Shown here one piece after another: positions 35,381-43,895 of a stretch of DNA of 64,000 bases. A program made the position numbers and the translations under genes. How positions within the stretch are numbered: position 1 is the stretch's first letter; each line of letters begins with the position of its first letter. The notes under the pieces are model-generated. The model saw only the letters and a program-made list of their open reading frames with translations. It searched no databases and was not told the DNA's origin. The stretch lies in the NCBI RefSeq assembly GCF_030817055.1, contig NZ_JAUSYV010000001.1:2690001-2754000 (forward strand). The letters run 5' to 3'. Source of the stretch: Bacillus sp. V2I10 (lineage in GTDB: Bacteria; Bacillota; Bacilli; Bacillales; Bacillaceae).

Positions 35381-35418
35381 AAAAGCATTCGATGTCCCTG
35401 AACATCGAATGCTTTTTA
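35381..35418. terminator. Bidirectional terminator
   Basis: AAAAGCATTCGATGT pairs perfectly with ACATCGAATGCTTTT. It lies between dinB-like and the converging cbiO. Confidence 0.92.
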
Positions 35419-35465
35419 ATGAAATAATTAAATGTAAATCATACCTATTAACGGACCCTATCAAA

Positions 35466-36308
35466 TTAGCATTTATTTAATGTACTCATTATTTCAAATA
35501 ACTCTTTTTTGGATTTAGGATAATTTTTTTGTGAAAGAAGTTTTGTTTCAGCAAGGTTTTCAAAAATCTCCATCACCCAAGGCTTTTCTAAATGACTTTG
35601 TTGGATAGCTTCTGCATTTTGAAATACTTCTTCAGGAGAACCCTGCGCAATAATCTTTCCGTTATTTAAAATAATGACTTCATCAGCCCATTCATAAGCA
35701 AGATCAACATTATGGGTAGATAGTAAAATCGTACGGTTTTCATTATTCAAGTTTTTCAGTAACTCCATAATTTTCATAGAATAATAGGGATCAAGCCCTG
35801 CAGTTGGCTCATCCAATATCATTAACTCTGGATTCATTGCAATAATTCCTGCAATTGCAACTCTTTTCTTTTGGCCGATACTTAAAAAATGGGGTGGTTT
35901 ATCTTTCAAAGATTCCGTTTCTGTTAAAATCATCGCCTCGTGAACTGTTTTTTCTAACTCTTCAGGAGACATTTCTAAATTCTTAGGGCCAAATTTGATA
36001 TCTTCATAAACACTTGATGAAAAAAGCTGAGTCTCAGGATTTTGAAAGACAATTCCTACCTGTTTGCGAATTTGCCGGATCTCATTACGTGTATACGTTA
36101 GTTTTTTCCATTTGAATTTAATGTTACCGTCCGTTGGTTTTAAAATACCATTTAGAAGCAAGAACAATGTTGATTTTCCAGCTCCATTATTGCCTATTAA
36201 GGCAATCTTCTTCCCATGCTCAATGGATAATGAAATATCTTTTAACGCAATAGTACCATCTGCATATTTATAAGTAACATTTTCAAACGAAAGGATTGGT
36301 GATCTCAC
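35466..36308 (-). CDS. cbiO: Cobalt ECF transporter ATPase CbiO
   Basis: A 280-residue ABC ATPase: Walker A GNNGAGKST (about 38-46), Q-loop VFQNPETQLFS, signature LSIGQKKRVAIAG, Walker B LMILDEPTAGLDP, and H-loop STHN. The QNPETQLF Q-loop is typical of ECF transporter ATPases. It powers the CbiMNQO cobalt importer at the inner face of the membrane. It is the last gene of the leftward cbiMNQO operon, 25 bases after cbiQ, and so under the cobalamin riboswitch at 38336-38503. Confidence 0.92.
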   Translation of the reverse strand: MRSPILSFENVTYKYADGTIALKDISLSIEHGKKIALIGNNGAGKSTLFLLLNGILKPTDGNIKFKWKKLTYTRNEIRQIRKQVGIVFQNPETQLFSSSVYEDIKFGPKNLEMSPEELEKTVHEAMILTETESLKDKPPHFLSIGQKKRVAIAGIIAMNPELMILDEPTAGLDPYYSMKIMELLKNLNNENRTILLSTHNVDLAYEWADEVIILNNGKIIAQGSPEEVFQNAEAIQQSHLEKPWVMEIFENLAETKLLSQKNYPKSKKELFEIMSTLNKC

Positions 36309-36333
36309 TGCTGATGCCCCTTTTAAATTTTCA

Positions 36334-37119
36334 TTAAATCTTCTTTGTTAAAATGGCTATTGCAAAAAGTGCTGCCATGGAAAGAATAATTCCTGCGCAA
36401 TGGAAGCGATTATACTTCAAATTCAATTCCACTTCATACAAACCCTCATCTCCGCCGCGGCTGTCTATTGCTATTTGCAATTCTCTGGCAGAACGTATCG
36501 ATTTAATAAAAAGACCAACGATAAGTTGTGCGATAGAAGATATCCAAACTCTATAATTCTGATAACCCAGTCTGCTGGATTGTGCAAGATAGATTTCATG
36601 CATATTATCCAAAAGTACAAAGATAAAGCGATAAGTCAGTCCCACTAATTCAATAAAAAGTGCCGGAAGGTTTCCTTTTTGTAATACCCAAATCAACTGG
36701 TGCAGAGTTGTAGTCAGAATCAGGAAGTACAAACAGCTCACGCATGCTAAGACAGTTGCAGCGAGATGGTAGGCCTGATTTATACTATATGGGCTAACAT
36801 ATAGTTGCCATGATCCCATTTGAATACTCCATATTGCATTTAAGATTTTGCTATTCGCAGGAGCAATTGAAACGAGAATGGCAACTACGCTGGAAAACAG
36901 AAAAAAAGAAGGTAACAGAAGAAGCTTTACATAGGAATAAAATGGTATTTTCGCCCCTAAAACAATGCCTGCACTCATCAAAATAAATGTTAGATAAGCA
37001 ATACATATATTCTTTGTAATGATCGTAAATAGTAAATAAGAAAAAGCAAACCCGACCTTCTCAATTGGATGAACATCTTTTAATGCACTAGTATAAGCAT
37101 AATCATCGATTTTCAACAT
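36334..37119 (-). CDS. cbiQ: Cobalt ECF transporter transmembrane protein CbiQ
   Basis: A 261-residue membrane protein with about five helices and the two cytoplasmic A-R-G-type coupling motifs; AQSSRLGYQNY and RSARELQIAIDSRGGDEG are visible, the latter close to the EAR-GRG signature that docks the ATPase. It is the energy-coupling T-component of the cobalt importer. N-terminus LKIDDYAYTSALKDVHPIEKV is typical of CbiQ. The start ATG/neighbouring codon lies 21 bases after cbiN. Part of cbiMNQO. Confidence 0.92.
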   Translation of the reverse strand: MLKIDDYAYTSALKDVHPIEKVGFAFSYLLFTIITKNICIAYLTFILMSAGIVLGAKIPFYSYVKLLLLPSFFLFSSVVAILVSIAPANSKILNAIWSIQMGSWQLYVSPYSINQAYHLAATVLACVSCLYFLILTTTLHQLIWVLQKGNLPALFIELVGLTYRFIFVLLDNMHEIYLAQSSRLGYQNYRVWISSIAQLIVGLFIKSIRSARELQIAIDSRGGDEGLYEVELNLKYNRFHCAGIILSMAALFAIAILTKKI

Positions 37120-37140
37120 AGGATCCCTTGTTTCTGCTCA

Positions 37141-37416
37141 TTATTTAGAGGAATATTTCTTCCTGGCACGACCAAATCCGATTACATAACCAATGACAAT
37201 CGCCCCAGTCGCAGCCTGTAAAGAAAATAGTAAACTTTCGATTTCACCGCTTGGCGGCTCCCAAATGGAACTGAACCAAGGCTCATAAGCAGGCGCAATT
37301 TCCTCAATAACCTCTTCTGCTTGACCGTCAGCCCCGCCAAATTCAGCATCTTTTTGAAGATATAAGGGAATAATCGCCAACACAATAACGAATAAAAACA
37401 AAATAAAATTTTTCAT
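37141..37416 (-). CDS. cbiN: Cobalt transport protein CbiN
   Basis: A 91-residue protein with two membrane helices (residues about 2-19 and 65-84) joined by an acidic extracellular loop (EFGGADGQAEEVIEEIAPAYEPW). This is the standard CbiN form; its loop helps load cobalt into CbiM. It begins one base after the cbiM stop region, with AGGAGG in the end of cbiM. Part of cbiMNQO. Confidence 0.92.
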   Translation of the reverse strand: MKNFILFLFVIVLAIIPLYLQKDAEFGGADGQAEEVIEEIAPAYEPWFSSIWEPPSGEIESLLFSLQAATGAIVIGYVIGFGRARKKYSSK

Positions 37417-38175
37417 TTACCTAACCTCCTTAACAGCAGGAAGTTGATTTAATTCAGGCATATTATATTTTTGAAGTAAATTCATAACAATAACCGTTAA
37501 TAATCCTTCACTAATTGCTAACGGAATTTGAGTAAAGGCGAAGATGGCGGCAAATTTTGAAAAAGATGCTGCAAATCCGCCCACTTCAGCTGGAAATGCT
37601 AGCGCTAATTGGACTGAAGTAACTAAGTATGTACCTAAATCTCCTAGCATAGCTGCCAAAAAAACAGAAACTGCAAACGATATCTTCATTTTTCTGCTGA
37701 TCTTAAAGATCGCATATGCTAACAACGGACCTGCGACTGCCATGGAAAAAGCATTTGCCCCTAATGTTGTCAAACCGCCGTGCGCTAATAACAATGACTG
37801 AAATAATAGAACGATCGTACCCAATACACTCATTGCTGTAGGTCCAAACAATATGGCTCCTAAACCTGCTCCAGTTGGGTGAGAGCAGCTGCCTGTTACC
37901 GAGGGAATCTTTAAGGCAGATAATACAAACGCAAAAGCAGCAGACAGGCCAAGCATTGTTTTCAATTCAGGGTTTTCTTTAAGCTTCTTACGTATAGAAC
38001 GCAAGCCGACAAGTATGAAGGGAAGTGTTGCAGCCCACCAAAAAACCGCCCAGCCAAAAGGCAAAAAACCTTCCATGATATGCATAGCATAAACTTCTTC
38101 GTACGAATTCAGCCAAAAATAACTTGATAATCCAAGCAGCATGATAAGTGAAACCCGCCATGATTTTGTTTTCAT
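37417..38175 (-). CDS. cbiM: Cobalt ECF transporter substrate-binding protein CbiM
   Basis: A 252-residue membrane protein. An N-terminal signal sequence ends near VYA, exposing MHIMEGFLP, whose new N-terminal residues and histidines bind Co2+. HPTGAGLGAILFGP and LLAHGGLTTLGANAFSMA are family signatures. It determines metal specificity; the gene context and B12 riboswitch favour cobalt over nickel. GGGAG lies 7 bases before the ATG. First gene of the leftward cbiMNQO operon. Confidence 0.94.
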   Translation of the reverse strand: MKTKSWRVSLIMLLGLSSYFWLNSYEEVYAMHIMEGFLPFGWAVFWWAATLPFILVGLRSIRKKLKENPELKTMLGLSAAFAFVLSALKIPSVTGSCSHPTGAGLGAILFGPTAMSVLGTIVLLFQSLLLAHGGLTTLGANAFSMAVAGPLLAYAIFKISRKMKISFAVSVFLAAMLGDLGTYLVTSVQLALAFPAEVGGFAASFSKFAAIFAFTQIPLAISEGLLTVIVMNLLQKYNMPELNQLPAVKEVR

Positions 38176-38207
38176 CCTTAATCTCCCTTAAAATAGTTGT
38201 TGCCAAA

Positions 38208-38246
38208 ATAAAAAAGCATTTAAACCCACTAGAAGTTTAAATGCTT
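38208..38246 (-). terminator. Regulated terminator between the riboswitch and cbiM
   Basis: On the minus strand AAGCATTTAAAC pairs with GTTTAAATGCTT, followed by T residues. Its location after the aptamer suggests transcription attenuation when cobalamin is bound. Confidence 0.85.
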
Positions 38247-38335
38247 ACAAGACAATGGTCCGCCCGCATACAGACACATCAATATCCCTTCGCACACACC
38301 TCCCTATTTCCCGTAGGTCACATTATGTTCTTTAT

Positions 38336-38503
38336 ACAGGCAGGTCTCCTGACTCATCTTCACTGCTTCCTGCGTCTTCCCGCTTTTTAAAAAGCAGTGA
38401 CATTATGCAGGTCGCTCAGATTTACAGTGGCGGGAACCATGTCGGACTTACACCGAGCTTCCCTTTTAAGCTATACACATTCTTTCACATGCATGGCACC
38501 TGT
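38336..38503 (-). ncRNA. Cobalamin riboswitch controlling cbiMNQO
   Basis: On the minus strand ACAGG opens P1 and CCTGT closes it. In between are the conserved blocks GGTGCCA, AAAAGGGAAG, GGTG-AAGTCC, CCCGCCACTGTAA, GGGAAG and the B12 box GTCAGGAGACCTGCC. It is a full-length adenosylcobalamin-type aptamer. The terminator at 38208-38246 is the probable output. A second cobalamin riboswitch lies back to back at 38850. The 346 bases between them are AT-rich and hold the two divergent promoters. Confidence 0.95.
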
Positions 38504-38849
38504 TAAGATTGGTTAATTTGTCTATACCTTACTATAAGGTTTAGCAGTTGTCTATTTATTTTTATATAATTTAGCGTGAACAATATAGGTTTTGTGTCCT
38601 TTTTAAATTTAGTATTAAAGTTTCTTTTTCTTCGGGGGAACGGTGAAATGAATAGCAGGGGAAATGGCTTATTTTAATGTGATTTGGCGCTTCCGTTTTA
38701 TCCGCCAAAATAATTGGACGGATTTTTTTGTTGTCCGATTTGTTAAAAAGTAGTTTGCTAATTTCTGAATTCTTGTTTAATATGAATATCGAAATAGACA
38801 AATTTATGAAATAATAATAACATTAAGAATAATAATTAAATAAGTTAAA

Positions 38850-39012
38850 GATAGGTTCAAAAATCTTACCAAGATTTTGATCAAAAGGGAAGTACGGTGA
38901 AAAGCCGTCGCGGTACCCGCCACTGTAATGGGGAGCTATATTGCAAATGTCACTGATAGTATTCGGGAAGACGCAATAAAGCAATGAACCTTAGTCAGGA
39001 GACCTGCCTATC
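38850..39012 (+). ncRNA. Cobalamin riboswitch controlling the cbi biosynthetic operon
   Basis: GATAGG (38850) pairs with CCTATC (39012) as P1. Inside are AAAAGGGAAG, GGTGAAAAGCC, CCCGCCACTGTAA, GGGAAGACGC and the B12 box GTCAGGAGACCTGCC. A terminator follows at 39086, before cbiW. Cobalamin should therefore switch the whole biosynthetic operon off. Confidence 0.95.
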
Positions 39013-39085
39013 TTTTACGCATACCTACGGGCTTATAGGTAGATGTGTAGTAGAAAATGCTATGTTCTTTTGCTATGTATTTTTT

Positions 39086-39124
39086 GTGCACCTCTATCTA
39101 TATAGGGGTGCATTTTTATTTTTT
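39086..39124 (+). terminator. Regulated terminator between the riboswitch and cbiW
   Basis: GCACCTC and GGGGTGC pair around an AT-rich loop, followed by a long T tract. ATAGGTAGATGTG upstream may compete for the 5' arm as an antiterminator. Confidence 0.85.
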
Positions 39125-39151
39125 TAAAAATAATAGACTGGAAGTGCTAAA

Positions 39152-39526
39152 ATGACAACTTGGAATTTGAGGGAAACGAAACATCATGTATTGATTTGCA
39201 ATGGCAGCAGCTGTATGAGGAAAGGAGGCGAGGAGGTAACGCAGGCGATTAGGGAGGAAGTCGCAAATATGAATCTTGATGCCGCCATACATACGACAAG
39301 AACACGCTGTAACGGAAGATGCAAGGATGCTTGTGTTGTCATTGTGTATCCTGAAGGAACATGGTACAAGGCGATTACTCCGGAACTAGGCAGTAAAATC
39401 GTACAGAAACATTTGGCAGGGGAAGAAATTTTAGAAGAAGCCGTTATTTACAAATATAATCAACAAGGTTTTGCTGCTCCTGAAAAAACAGAGTGTGTAA
39501 TCGGAATATCCAAACCAATAAAATGA
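39152..39526 (+). CDS. cbiW: Thioredoxin-like [2Fe-2S] ferredoxin CbiW
   Basis: A 124-residue ferredoxin. HVLICNGSSCMRKGGEE and TTRTRCNGRCKDACVVIVYPEGTWY hold the cysteines of a thioredoxin-fold 2Fe-2S protein. It matches the first gene (cbiW) of the Bacillus megaterium cobalamin operon, where it is thought to serve as a redox partner of pathway enzymes. It is the first gene after the riboswitch terminator and is followed by an unusual gap of about 395 bases before cbiH60. Confidence 0.85.
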   Translation: MTTWNLRETKHHVLICNGSSCMRKGGEEVTQAIREEVANMNLDAAIHTTRTRCNGRCKDACVVIVYPEGTWYKAITPELGSKIVQKHLAGEEILEEAVIYKYNQQGFAAPEKTECVIGISKPIK

Positions 39527-39608
39527 GGCGGTTAACTTGTCATCTTTAAGTTTCCTAATTTAGCAGCATGAATTTGATTTGAGATTTGGAATAAAAAGGA
39601 GATCAAGT

Positions 39609-39665
39609 ATGCCTTGGGAGATCACACCCTTATGCGGATTAATGGACTGTTTCCACTTATGTTAA
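39609..39665 (+). CDS. Possible 18-codon leader ORF in the cbi operon gap
   Basis: AAAAAGGAG lies 7 bases before an ATG encoding MPWEITPLCGLMDCFHLC and a TAA. The ribosome binding site is stronger than those of several neighbours. Two hairpins follow (39698-39718, TGAAACT/AGTTTCA; 39762-39792, GGAATTAGAG/CTCTAATTCC) before cbiH60. It could be a regulatory peptide or the stub of a lost gene; I cannot distinguish them. Confidence 0.3.
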   Translation: MPWEITPLCGLMDCFHLC

Positions 39666-39761
39666 ATGACGGATTCCTCAAACAACTTTACATACACTGA
39701 AACTTACGGTTAGTTTCACACTTATTTTTGATTTTTCGTCAACAAGAGAGTTTATGAATAT

Positions 39762-39792
39762 GGAATTAGAGCAGGATGAAAACTCTAATTCC
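39762..39792 (+). promoter_or_regulatory. Strong hairpin in the cbiW-cbiH60 gap
   Basis: GGAATTAGAG and CTCTAATTCC form a perfect 10-base stem with an 11-base loop. Only a weak T tract follows, so an mRNA processing or stability site is as likely as a terminator. Confidence 0.45.
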
Positions 39793-39921
39793 ATTTATTA
39801 CAGATCTCACTGGTGTTGCAGACGGTTGGAATGCCATTTTTTTCTGCATATAATCTCGGAAACGTTTAGGTTAGGGTTCGTTATTTTAATGTTGGCTGAT
39901 AGTTTGAAAGGAGGAGTATAC

Positions 39922-41544
39922 ATGCGAGGGAAGTTACTTGTAATTGGGTTTGGACCTGGAAGTTTTGAACATATGACAAATAGAGCTCAGGAAGCCATAC
40001 AAGAGAGCGACTATATCATTGGATATAAAACATATGTTGAGTTAATAGAAAATCTCTTAACCGATCAAGAAATTATTAGTACAGGAATGTCTGAGGAAGT
40101 AAGTCGTGCTCAAGCAGCTGTTCGTCTTGCTGAAGAAGGAAACATAGTTGCTGTCATTTCCAGTGGTGATGCAGGTGTTTATGGGATGGCAGGCCTGGTC
40201 TATGAGGTATTGATTGAAAAAGGCTGGAAAGAAGAAACAGGTGTAAGTGTTGAGGTTATCCCTGGTATATCAGCCATTAATTCCTGTGCTTCTCTCCTAG
40301 GGGCACCAATCATGCATGATGCATGTACGATTAGTTTAAGTGATCATTTAACACCATGGGATCTAATTGAAAAAAGAATTGAAGCGGCAGCACAAGCTGA
40401 TTTTGTTGTAGCTCTGTATAACCCAAAGAGTGGACGCCGCACAAGACAAATTCAAGAGGCACAAAGGATATTATTACACTATCGATCACCCGATACACCT
40501 GTTGGGCTAGTGAAGAGTGCATATCGTGAGAGCGAAAAGATTGTGATAACTGATCTTGCCCATATGCTTGATTACGATATCGGAATGCTGACGACTGTAG
40601 TCATTGGGAATTCGTCTACGTTTTTTTACGATAATAAAATGATTACTCCAAGGGGGTATCAAAGGAAGTATACATTAAATACAAATGAACAAAGATTAAA
40701 GCCGCATGAACGCTTGAGACATGAAAATGAACCATGGGCACTCCATAAAGGAAAGAATGAAGCTGATCATAGTATTGAAGTAAATACTAAACGTGATATT
40801 CATTCCTCCTTACAATTAGCTCTAGAAGCTCTTAGTAAAGTAGAAGATGTACCTAAAAGTATTCAAGAAAACAAGACTGTTAATAATCCAGTAGTATCGA
40901 TCTTTGAATTAGCTGTAAGTCCAGGAATCGCAAATAAGAAGTTTACACCAGACCAAATGATAACTCTCGCTGAGGTAGTCGGTGATGAGGGGACAATGGA
41001 ATATACGCCGCACCATCAAATATATTTAAAGATTCCAACTGCGAGTCCTGAGGTCATTACTCAAAAATTAAGAGGTGTAGGTTTCCTATTAGAACCTATT
41101 GGTGATGTTTTTCAGCTGAAAGCTTGTGATTTCTGCGAAGGTGAGAAAAAGGATTCGATTCCTCATGCTGAAGAGTTACACCAAAAGCTAAGTGGACTCG
41201 AATTGCCTAAAGAGCTGAAGCTTGGCTTCAATGGTTGCGGTATGGCGTGCTTTGGTGCAGTAAACGAAGACATTGGAATTGTTTTTAGAAAAGGAAAGTT
41301 TGATTTGTTTTTGGGAGCGAAAACGGTAGGGAGAACAGCTCATGCCGGACAGCCTGTGGCGGAAGGAATTGAGCCAGATAAAATAGTGAAGGTAATTGAA
41401 AATATTATATACGAGTATAAAGAGAATGGTCATCCAAATGAAAGATTTTTTAAGTACTTTAAGCGTGTTGGAAATATTCAAGGCTATACCTATAAGGACA
41501 TGACACCGAAGATAGAAATCGAACCAGCTCCATGTGGAGACTAA
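39922..41544 (+). CDS. cbiH60: Cobalt-factor III methyltransferase with Fe-S domain, CbiH60
   Basis: A 540-residue fusion. Residues about 1-245 are a CbiH-type tetrapyrrole C17-methylase (GFGPGSFEHMTNRAQEAI, SSGDAGVYGMAGL, VVALYNPKSGRRTRQ, NSSTFFYDNKMITPRGY). The C-terminal part resembles a sulfite/nitrite-reductase ferredoxin half: C402-x2-C405 and C439-x3-C443 (NGCGMACFGA) fit a [4Fe-4S] site. In B. megaterium this enzyme carries out ring contraction, giving cobalt-factor IV/precorrin-4. GGAGGAG sets the ATG at 39922; the longer frame from 39754 runs through a hairpin and is rejected. Confidence 0.93.
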   Translation: MRGKLLVIGFGPGSFEHMTNRAQEAIQESDYIIGYKTYVELIENLLTDQEIISTGMSEEVSRAQAAVRLAEEGNIVAVISSGDAGVYGMAGLVYEVLIEKGWKEETGVSVEVIPGISAINSCASLLGAPIMHDACTISLSDHLTPWDLIEKRIEAAAQADFVVALYNPKSGRRTRQIQEAQRILLHYRSPDTPVGLVKSAYRESEKIVITDLAHMLDYDIGMLTTVVIGNSSTFFYDNKMITPRGYQRKYTLNTNEQRLKPHERLRHENEPWALHKGKNEADHSIEVNTKRDIHSSLQLALEALSKVEDVPKSIQENKTVNNPVVSIFELAVSPGIANKKFTPDQMITLAEVVGDEGTMEYTPHHQIYLKIPTASPEVITQKLRGVGFLLEPIGDVFQLKACDFCEGEKKDSIPHAEELHQKLSGLELPKELKLGFNGCGMACFGAVNEDIGIVFRKGKFDLFLGAKTVGRTAHAGQPVAEGIEPDKIVKVIENIIYEYKENGHPNERFFKYFKRVGNIQGYTYKDMTPKIEIEPAPCGD

Positions 41545-41567
41545 TTTAAAGGGTAGGGGAGAAATAT

Positions 41568-42449
41568 ATGAAAGCTGTTTTACTAGTTGGACACGGAAGC
41601 CGGGATTCAGAAGGAAATGAGCAGGTAAGAAAAACAATAGAAGATTTAAAACCGCAACTCGACCGGGAGCTTTTAATCGAAACGTGCTTCTTAGAGTTTG
41701 AAACACCTACAATTGAACAAGGCATTCAAACGTGTGTTGAAAAAGGGGCAACAAGTGTTTTTATTATTCCAATGATGTTATTAGCAGCTGGACATTCAAA
41801 GATTCATATTCCAGCAGCCATTGATGAAGCAAAAGTAAAGTATCCAGAGGTTCACTTTACATACGGAAGACCTTTCGGAATTCACGAGGAAACGGTAGAA
41901 ATTTGTAAAGATCGTTTAGAAGAAGTTGACGGTACCATAACAGAACCTGAACAAAACACGGCTGTAATTTTGCTGGGTCGAGGCGGCAGCGATCCAGATG
42001 CGAATAGTGATTTATATAAAATTGCTCGCTTATTATGGGAAAAATTAAATTATAGGTTAGTAGAACCTGCATTTATGGGTGTAACGGATCCATTAATTAA
42101 AGAAGGGGTAGAGCGCTGCATTAAATTAGGTGCGAAAAAGATCATTATATTACCATTCTTTTTATTCACTGGTATTTTAATTAAACGTCTTGAAAATATG
42201 ATGGAAGAATTCGGAAACGAACATCGGAGTGTTGAGTTCAAGCTGGCCGGTTATTTCGGGTTTCACTCAAGATTAAAAACAATTATCAAAGACCGAATTG
42301 AGGAAACGTTGCAAGGTGACGTGAAAATGAATTGTGATACATGCCTTTACCGTATTGAAGCAATGGAGCATATTGATCATCACCATCATCACGATCATGA
42401 CCATGATCATCACCATCACCACCACCATCATGAGGCACAAAAACTATGA
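41568..42449 (+). CDS. cbiX: Sirohydrochlorin cobaltochelatase CbiX, long form with His-rich tail
   Basis: A 293-residue class II chelatase of two fused CbiX-like halves; LVGHGSRDSEGNEQ and ILLGRGGSDPDANSD are the repeated active-site loops. The C-terminus has MNCDTC (residues 254-259), the M-x-C-x-x-C Fe-S motif known in the B. megaterium enzyme, then a tract of about 17 His and 5 Asp (about 268-289) that can store or sense cobalt. It inserts Co2+ into sirohydrochlorin, committing it to B12. It overlaps cbiJ by four bases. Confidence 0.95.
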   Translation: MKAVLLVGHGSRDSEGNEQVRKTIEDLKPQLDRELLIETCFLEFETPTIEQGIQTCVEKGATSVFIIPMMLLAAGHSKIHIPAAIDEAKVKYPEVHFTYGRPFGIHEETVEICKDRLEEVDGTITEPEQNTAVILLGRGGSDPDANSDLYKIARLLWEKLNYRLVEPAFMGVTDPLIKEGVERCIKLGAKKIIILPFFLFTGILIKRLENMMEEFGNEHRSVEFKLAGYFGFHSRLKTIIKDRIEETLQGDVKMNCDTCLYRIEAMEHIDHHHHHDHDHDHHHHHHHHEAQKL

Positions 42450-43243
42450 TTCTATTTTTAGCTGGAACGAGTGATGCAAGATCGTTAGCCATCATGATAA
42501 AAGAGGCCGGATATAAACTGCTGACGACTGTAGTTACTGAAAATGCCGGAAAGGAAATGAGGAAGGCTGGATTAGATGTGTATGTTGGCCGGCTGACAAG
42601 TGAGGATTTTGTGAGAGTTATAAGAGAACAAGGATTTTATGCGGTTGTCGATGCTAGTCACCCATTTGCGGAAGAAGCAAGTAAAAATGCTCTTTTAGCA
42701 GCGAAAGAAGCTGATATTCCATACATCCGCTATGAACGTGAATCACAATCATATGAAAATAACGGAATAACAATGGTCGACAGCTATGAGGAAGCTGCAG
42801 AAAAAGCAGCTGAAAAAAAGGGAGTTATTATGCTCACTACAGGAAGCAAGACCTTGCAGACATTTACTCAGAAACTTCTAAATCAGCCTGACACTCGTGT
42901 GATTGCCCGGATGCTGCCAAGAAAAGATAATATGGAGAAATGTGAGCAGTTAGGCCTGCCGCAAAAGGACATCGTTGCTATACAAGGTCCGTTTACAAAG
43001 GAGTTTAATCTTGCGCTTTACAAGCAATATGGAGTTACAACAATGATTACAAAGGAAAGCGGAAAAGCAGGGTCTGTTGATGAAAAATTAGAAGCTGCAA
43101 TCGAACTTGGCATTGAAACGATCATGATAAAGAGACCAAAGATTAACTATGGAAATGCTTATTCGGATTTTTCGGATATCCTGGCACATATAAATGAAAT
43201 TCTAAATAACCCAAAAATAAATGGATACATTGGAGGAAATTAA
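42446..43243 (+). CDS. cbiJ: Cobalt-precorrin-6A reductase CbiJ
   Basis: A 265-residue NAD(P)H-dependent reductase. MILFLAGTSDARSLAIMIKEAG is the N-terminal G-T-x-D/E signature, VVDASHPFAEEASKNAL is the conserved H-P-F-A motif, and IAIQGPFTKEFN and TKESGKAG-VDEKLEAA complete the family blocks. It reduces the corrin ring at C18-C19. It overlaps cbiX by ATGA and is followed one base later by cbiC. Confidence 0.92.
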   Translation: MILFLAGTSDARSLAIMIKEAGYKLLTTVVTENAGKEMRKAGLDVYVGRLTSEDFVRVIREQGFYAVVDASHPFAEEASKNALLAAKEADIPYIRYERESQSYENNGITMVDSYEEAAEKAAEKKGVIMLTTGSKTLQTFTQKLLNQPDTRVIARMLPRKDNMEKCEQLGLPQKDIVAIQGPFTKEFNLALYKQYGVTTMITKESGKAGSVDEKLEAAIELGIETIMIKRPKINYGNAYSDFSDILAHINEILNNPKINGYIGGN

Positions 43244-43244
43244 G

Positions 43245-43892
43245 ATGGATTTTCGTACGGAATTTAAGCCTTTAACTGTACAGCCTCAAGAAATTGAGGG
43301 ATTGAGTTTTAACATGATAGATTCAGAGTTTGGTGAACATGCTTTTACAGAACAGCAGTACAAGATTGTTCAGCGGGTTGTTCATGCTTCTGCTGATTTC
43401 GAATTAGGACATAGTATGCTTTTTCATGACGACGCCATCAAAGCAGGGATAAATGCCATCCGAAATGGTGAACAGGTTTATGCGGATGTTCAAATGATCC
43501 TAAGTGGAGTCAGTAAAGGGAGAATTGAAAAACATGGCGGAAGCGTGAATGTTTATATTTCCGATCAAGATGTAATGGAAGAAGCAAAACGATTAAATAC
43601 AACTCGTGCAATCATTTCAGTGCGGAAAGCAATTAAGCAATTTGATGGCGGGATTTTCGCAATCGGGAATGCTCCAACTGCATTATTGGAATTAATTCGA
43701 CTTATTAAAGAAGGAGAAGCAAAGCCAAGTTTAGTCATCGGGCTTCCAGTAGGATTTGTTTCAGCTCCTGAATCAAAAGAAGAGTTAGCAAAATTAGATG
43801 TACCTTTTATTACAAATATAGGTAGAAAAGGCGGTAGTACGATTACAGTTGCGGCTCTAAATGCAATCTCTCTTCTAGCTGAAAAGGATTAA
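43245..43892 (+). CDS. cbiC: Cobalt-precorrin-8 methylmutase CbiC
   Basis: A 215-residue precorrin isomerase. RVVHASADFELGHSM contains the catalytic His47; VSKGRIEK, RAIISVRKAI and IGNAPTALLELIRLI are conserved, with the final GLPVGFVSAPESKE. It moves a methyl from C11 to C12, giving cobyrinate. GGAGGAAAT before the ATG at 43245 sets the start, not the longer frame from 43221. Confidence 0.94.
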   Translation: MDFRTEFKPLTVQPQEIEGLSFNMIDSEFGEHAFTEQQYKIVQRVVHASADFELGHSMLFHDDAIKAGINAIRNGEQVYADVQMILSGVSKGRIEKHGGSVNVYISDQDVMEEAKRLNTTRAIISVRKAIKQFDGGIFAIGNAPTALLELIRLIKEGEAKPSLVIGLPVGFVSAPESKEELAKLDVPFITNIGRKGGSTITVAALNAISLLAEKD

Positions 43893-43895
43893 ACA

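Noticed and set aside
38571..38801. 76-codon leftward frame between the two cobalamin riboswitches
   Set aside because: No ribosome binding site, in the promoter region, and biased AT-rich composition.
39857..39870. CGGAAACGTTTAGG before cbiH60 as a cre site
   Set aside because: Three mismatches to the consensus, including both outer positions.
39754..39921. N-terminal extension of cbiH60
   Set aside because: It runs through the 39762-39792 hairpin and has no family similarity; the ATG at 39922 has GGAGGAG.
42370..42432. Simple-sequence CAT/CAC tract considered as a repeat locus
   Set aside because: It is in frame and encodes the His-rich tail of CbiX, a known feature of that enzyme.
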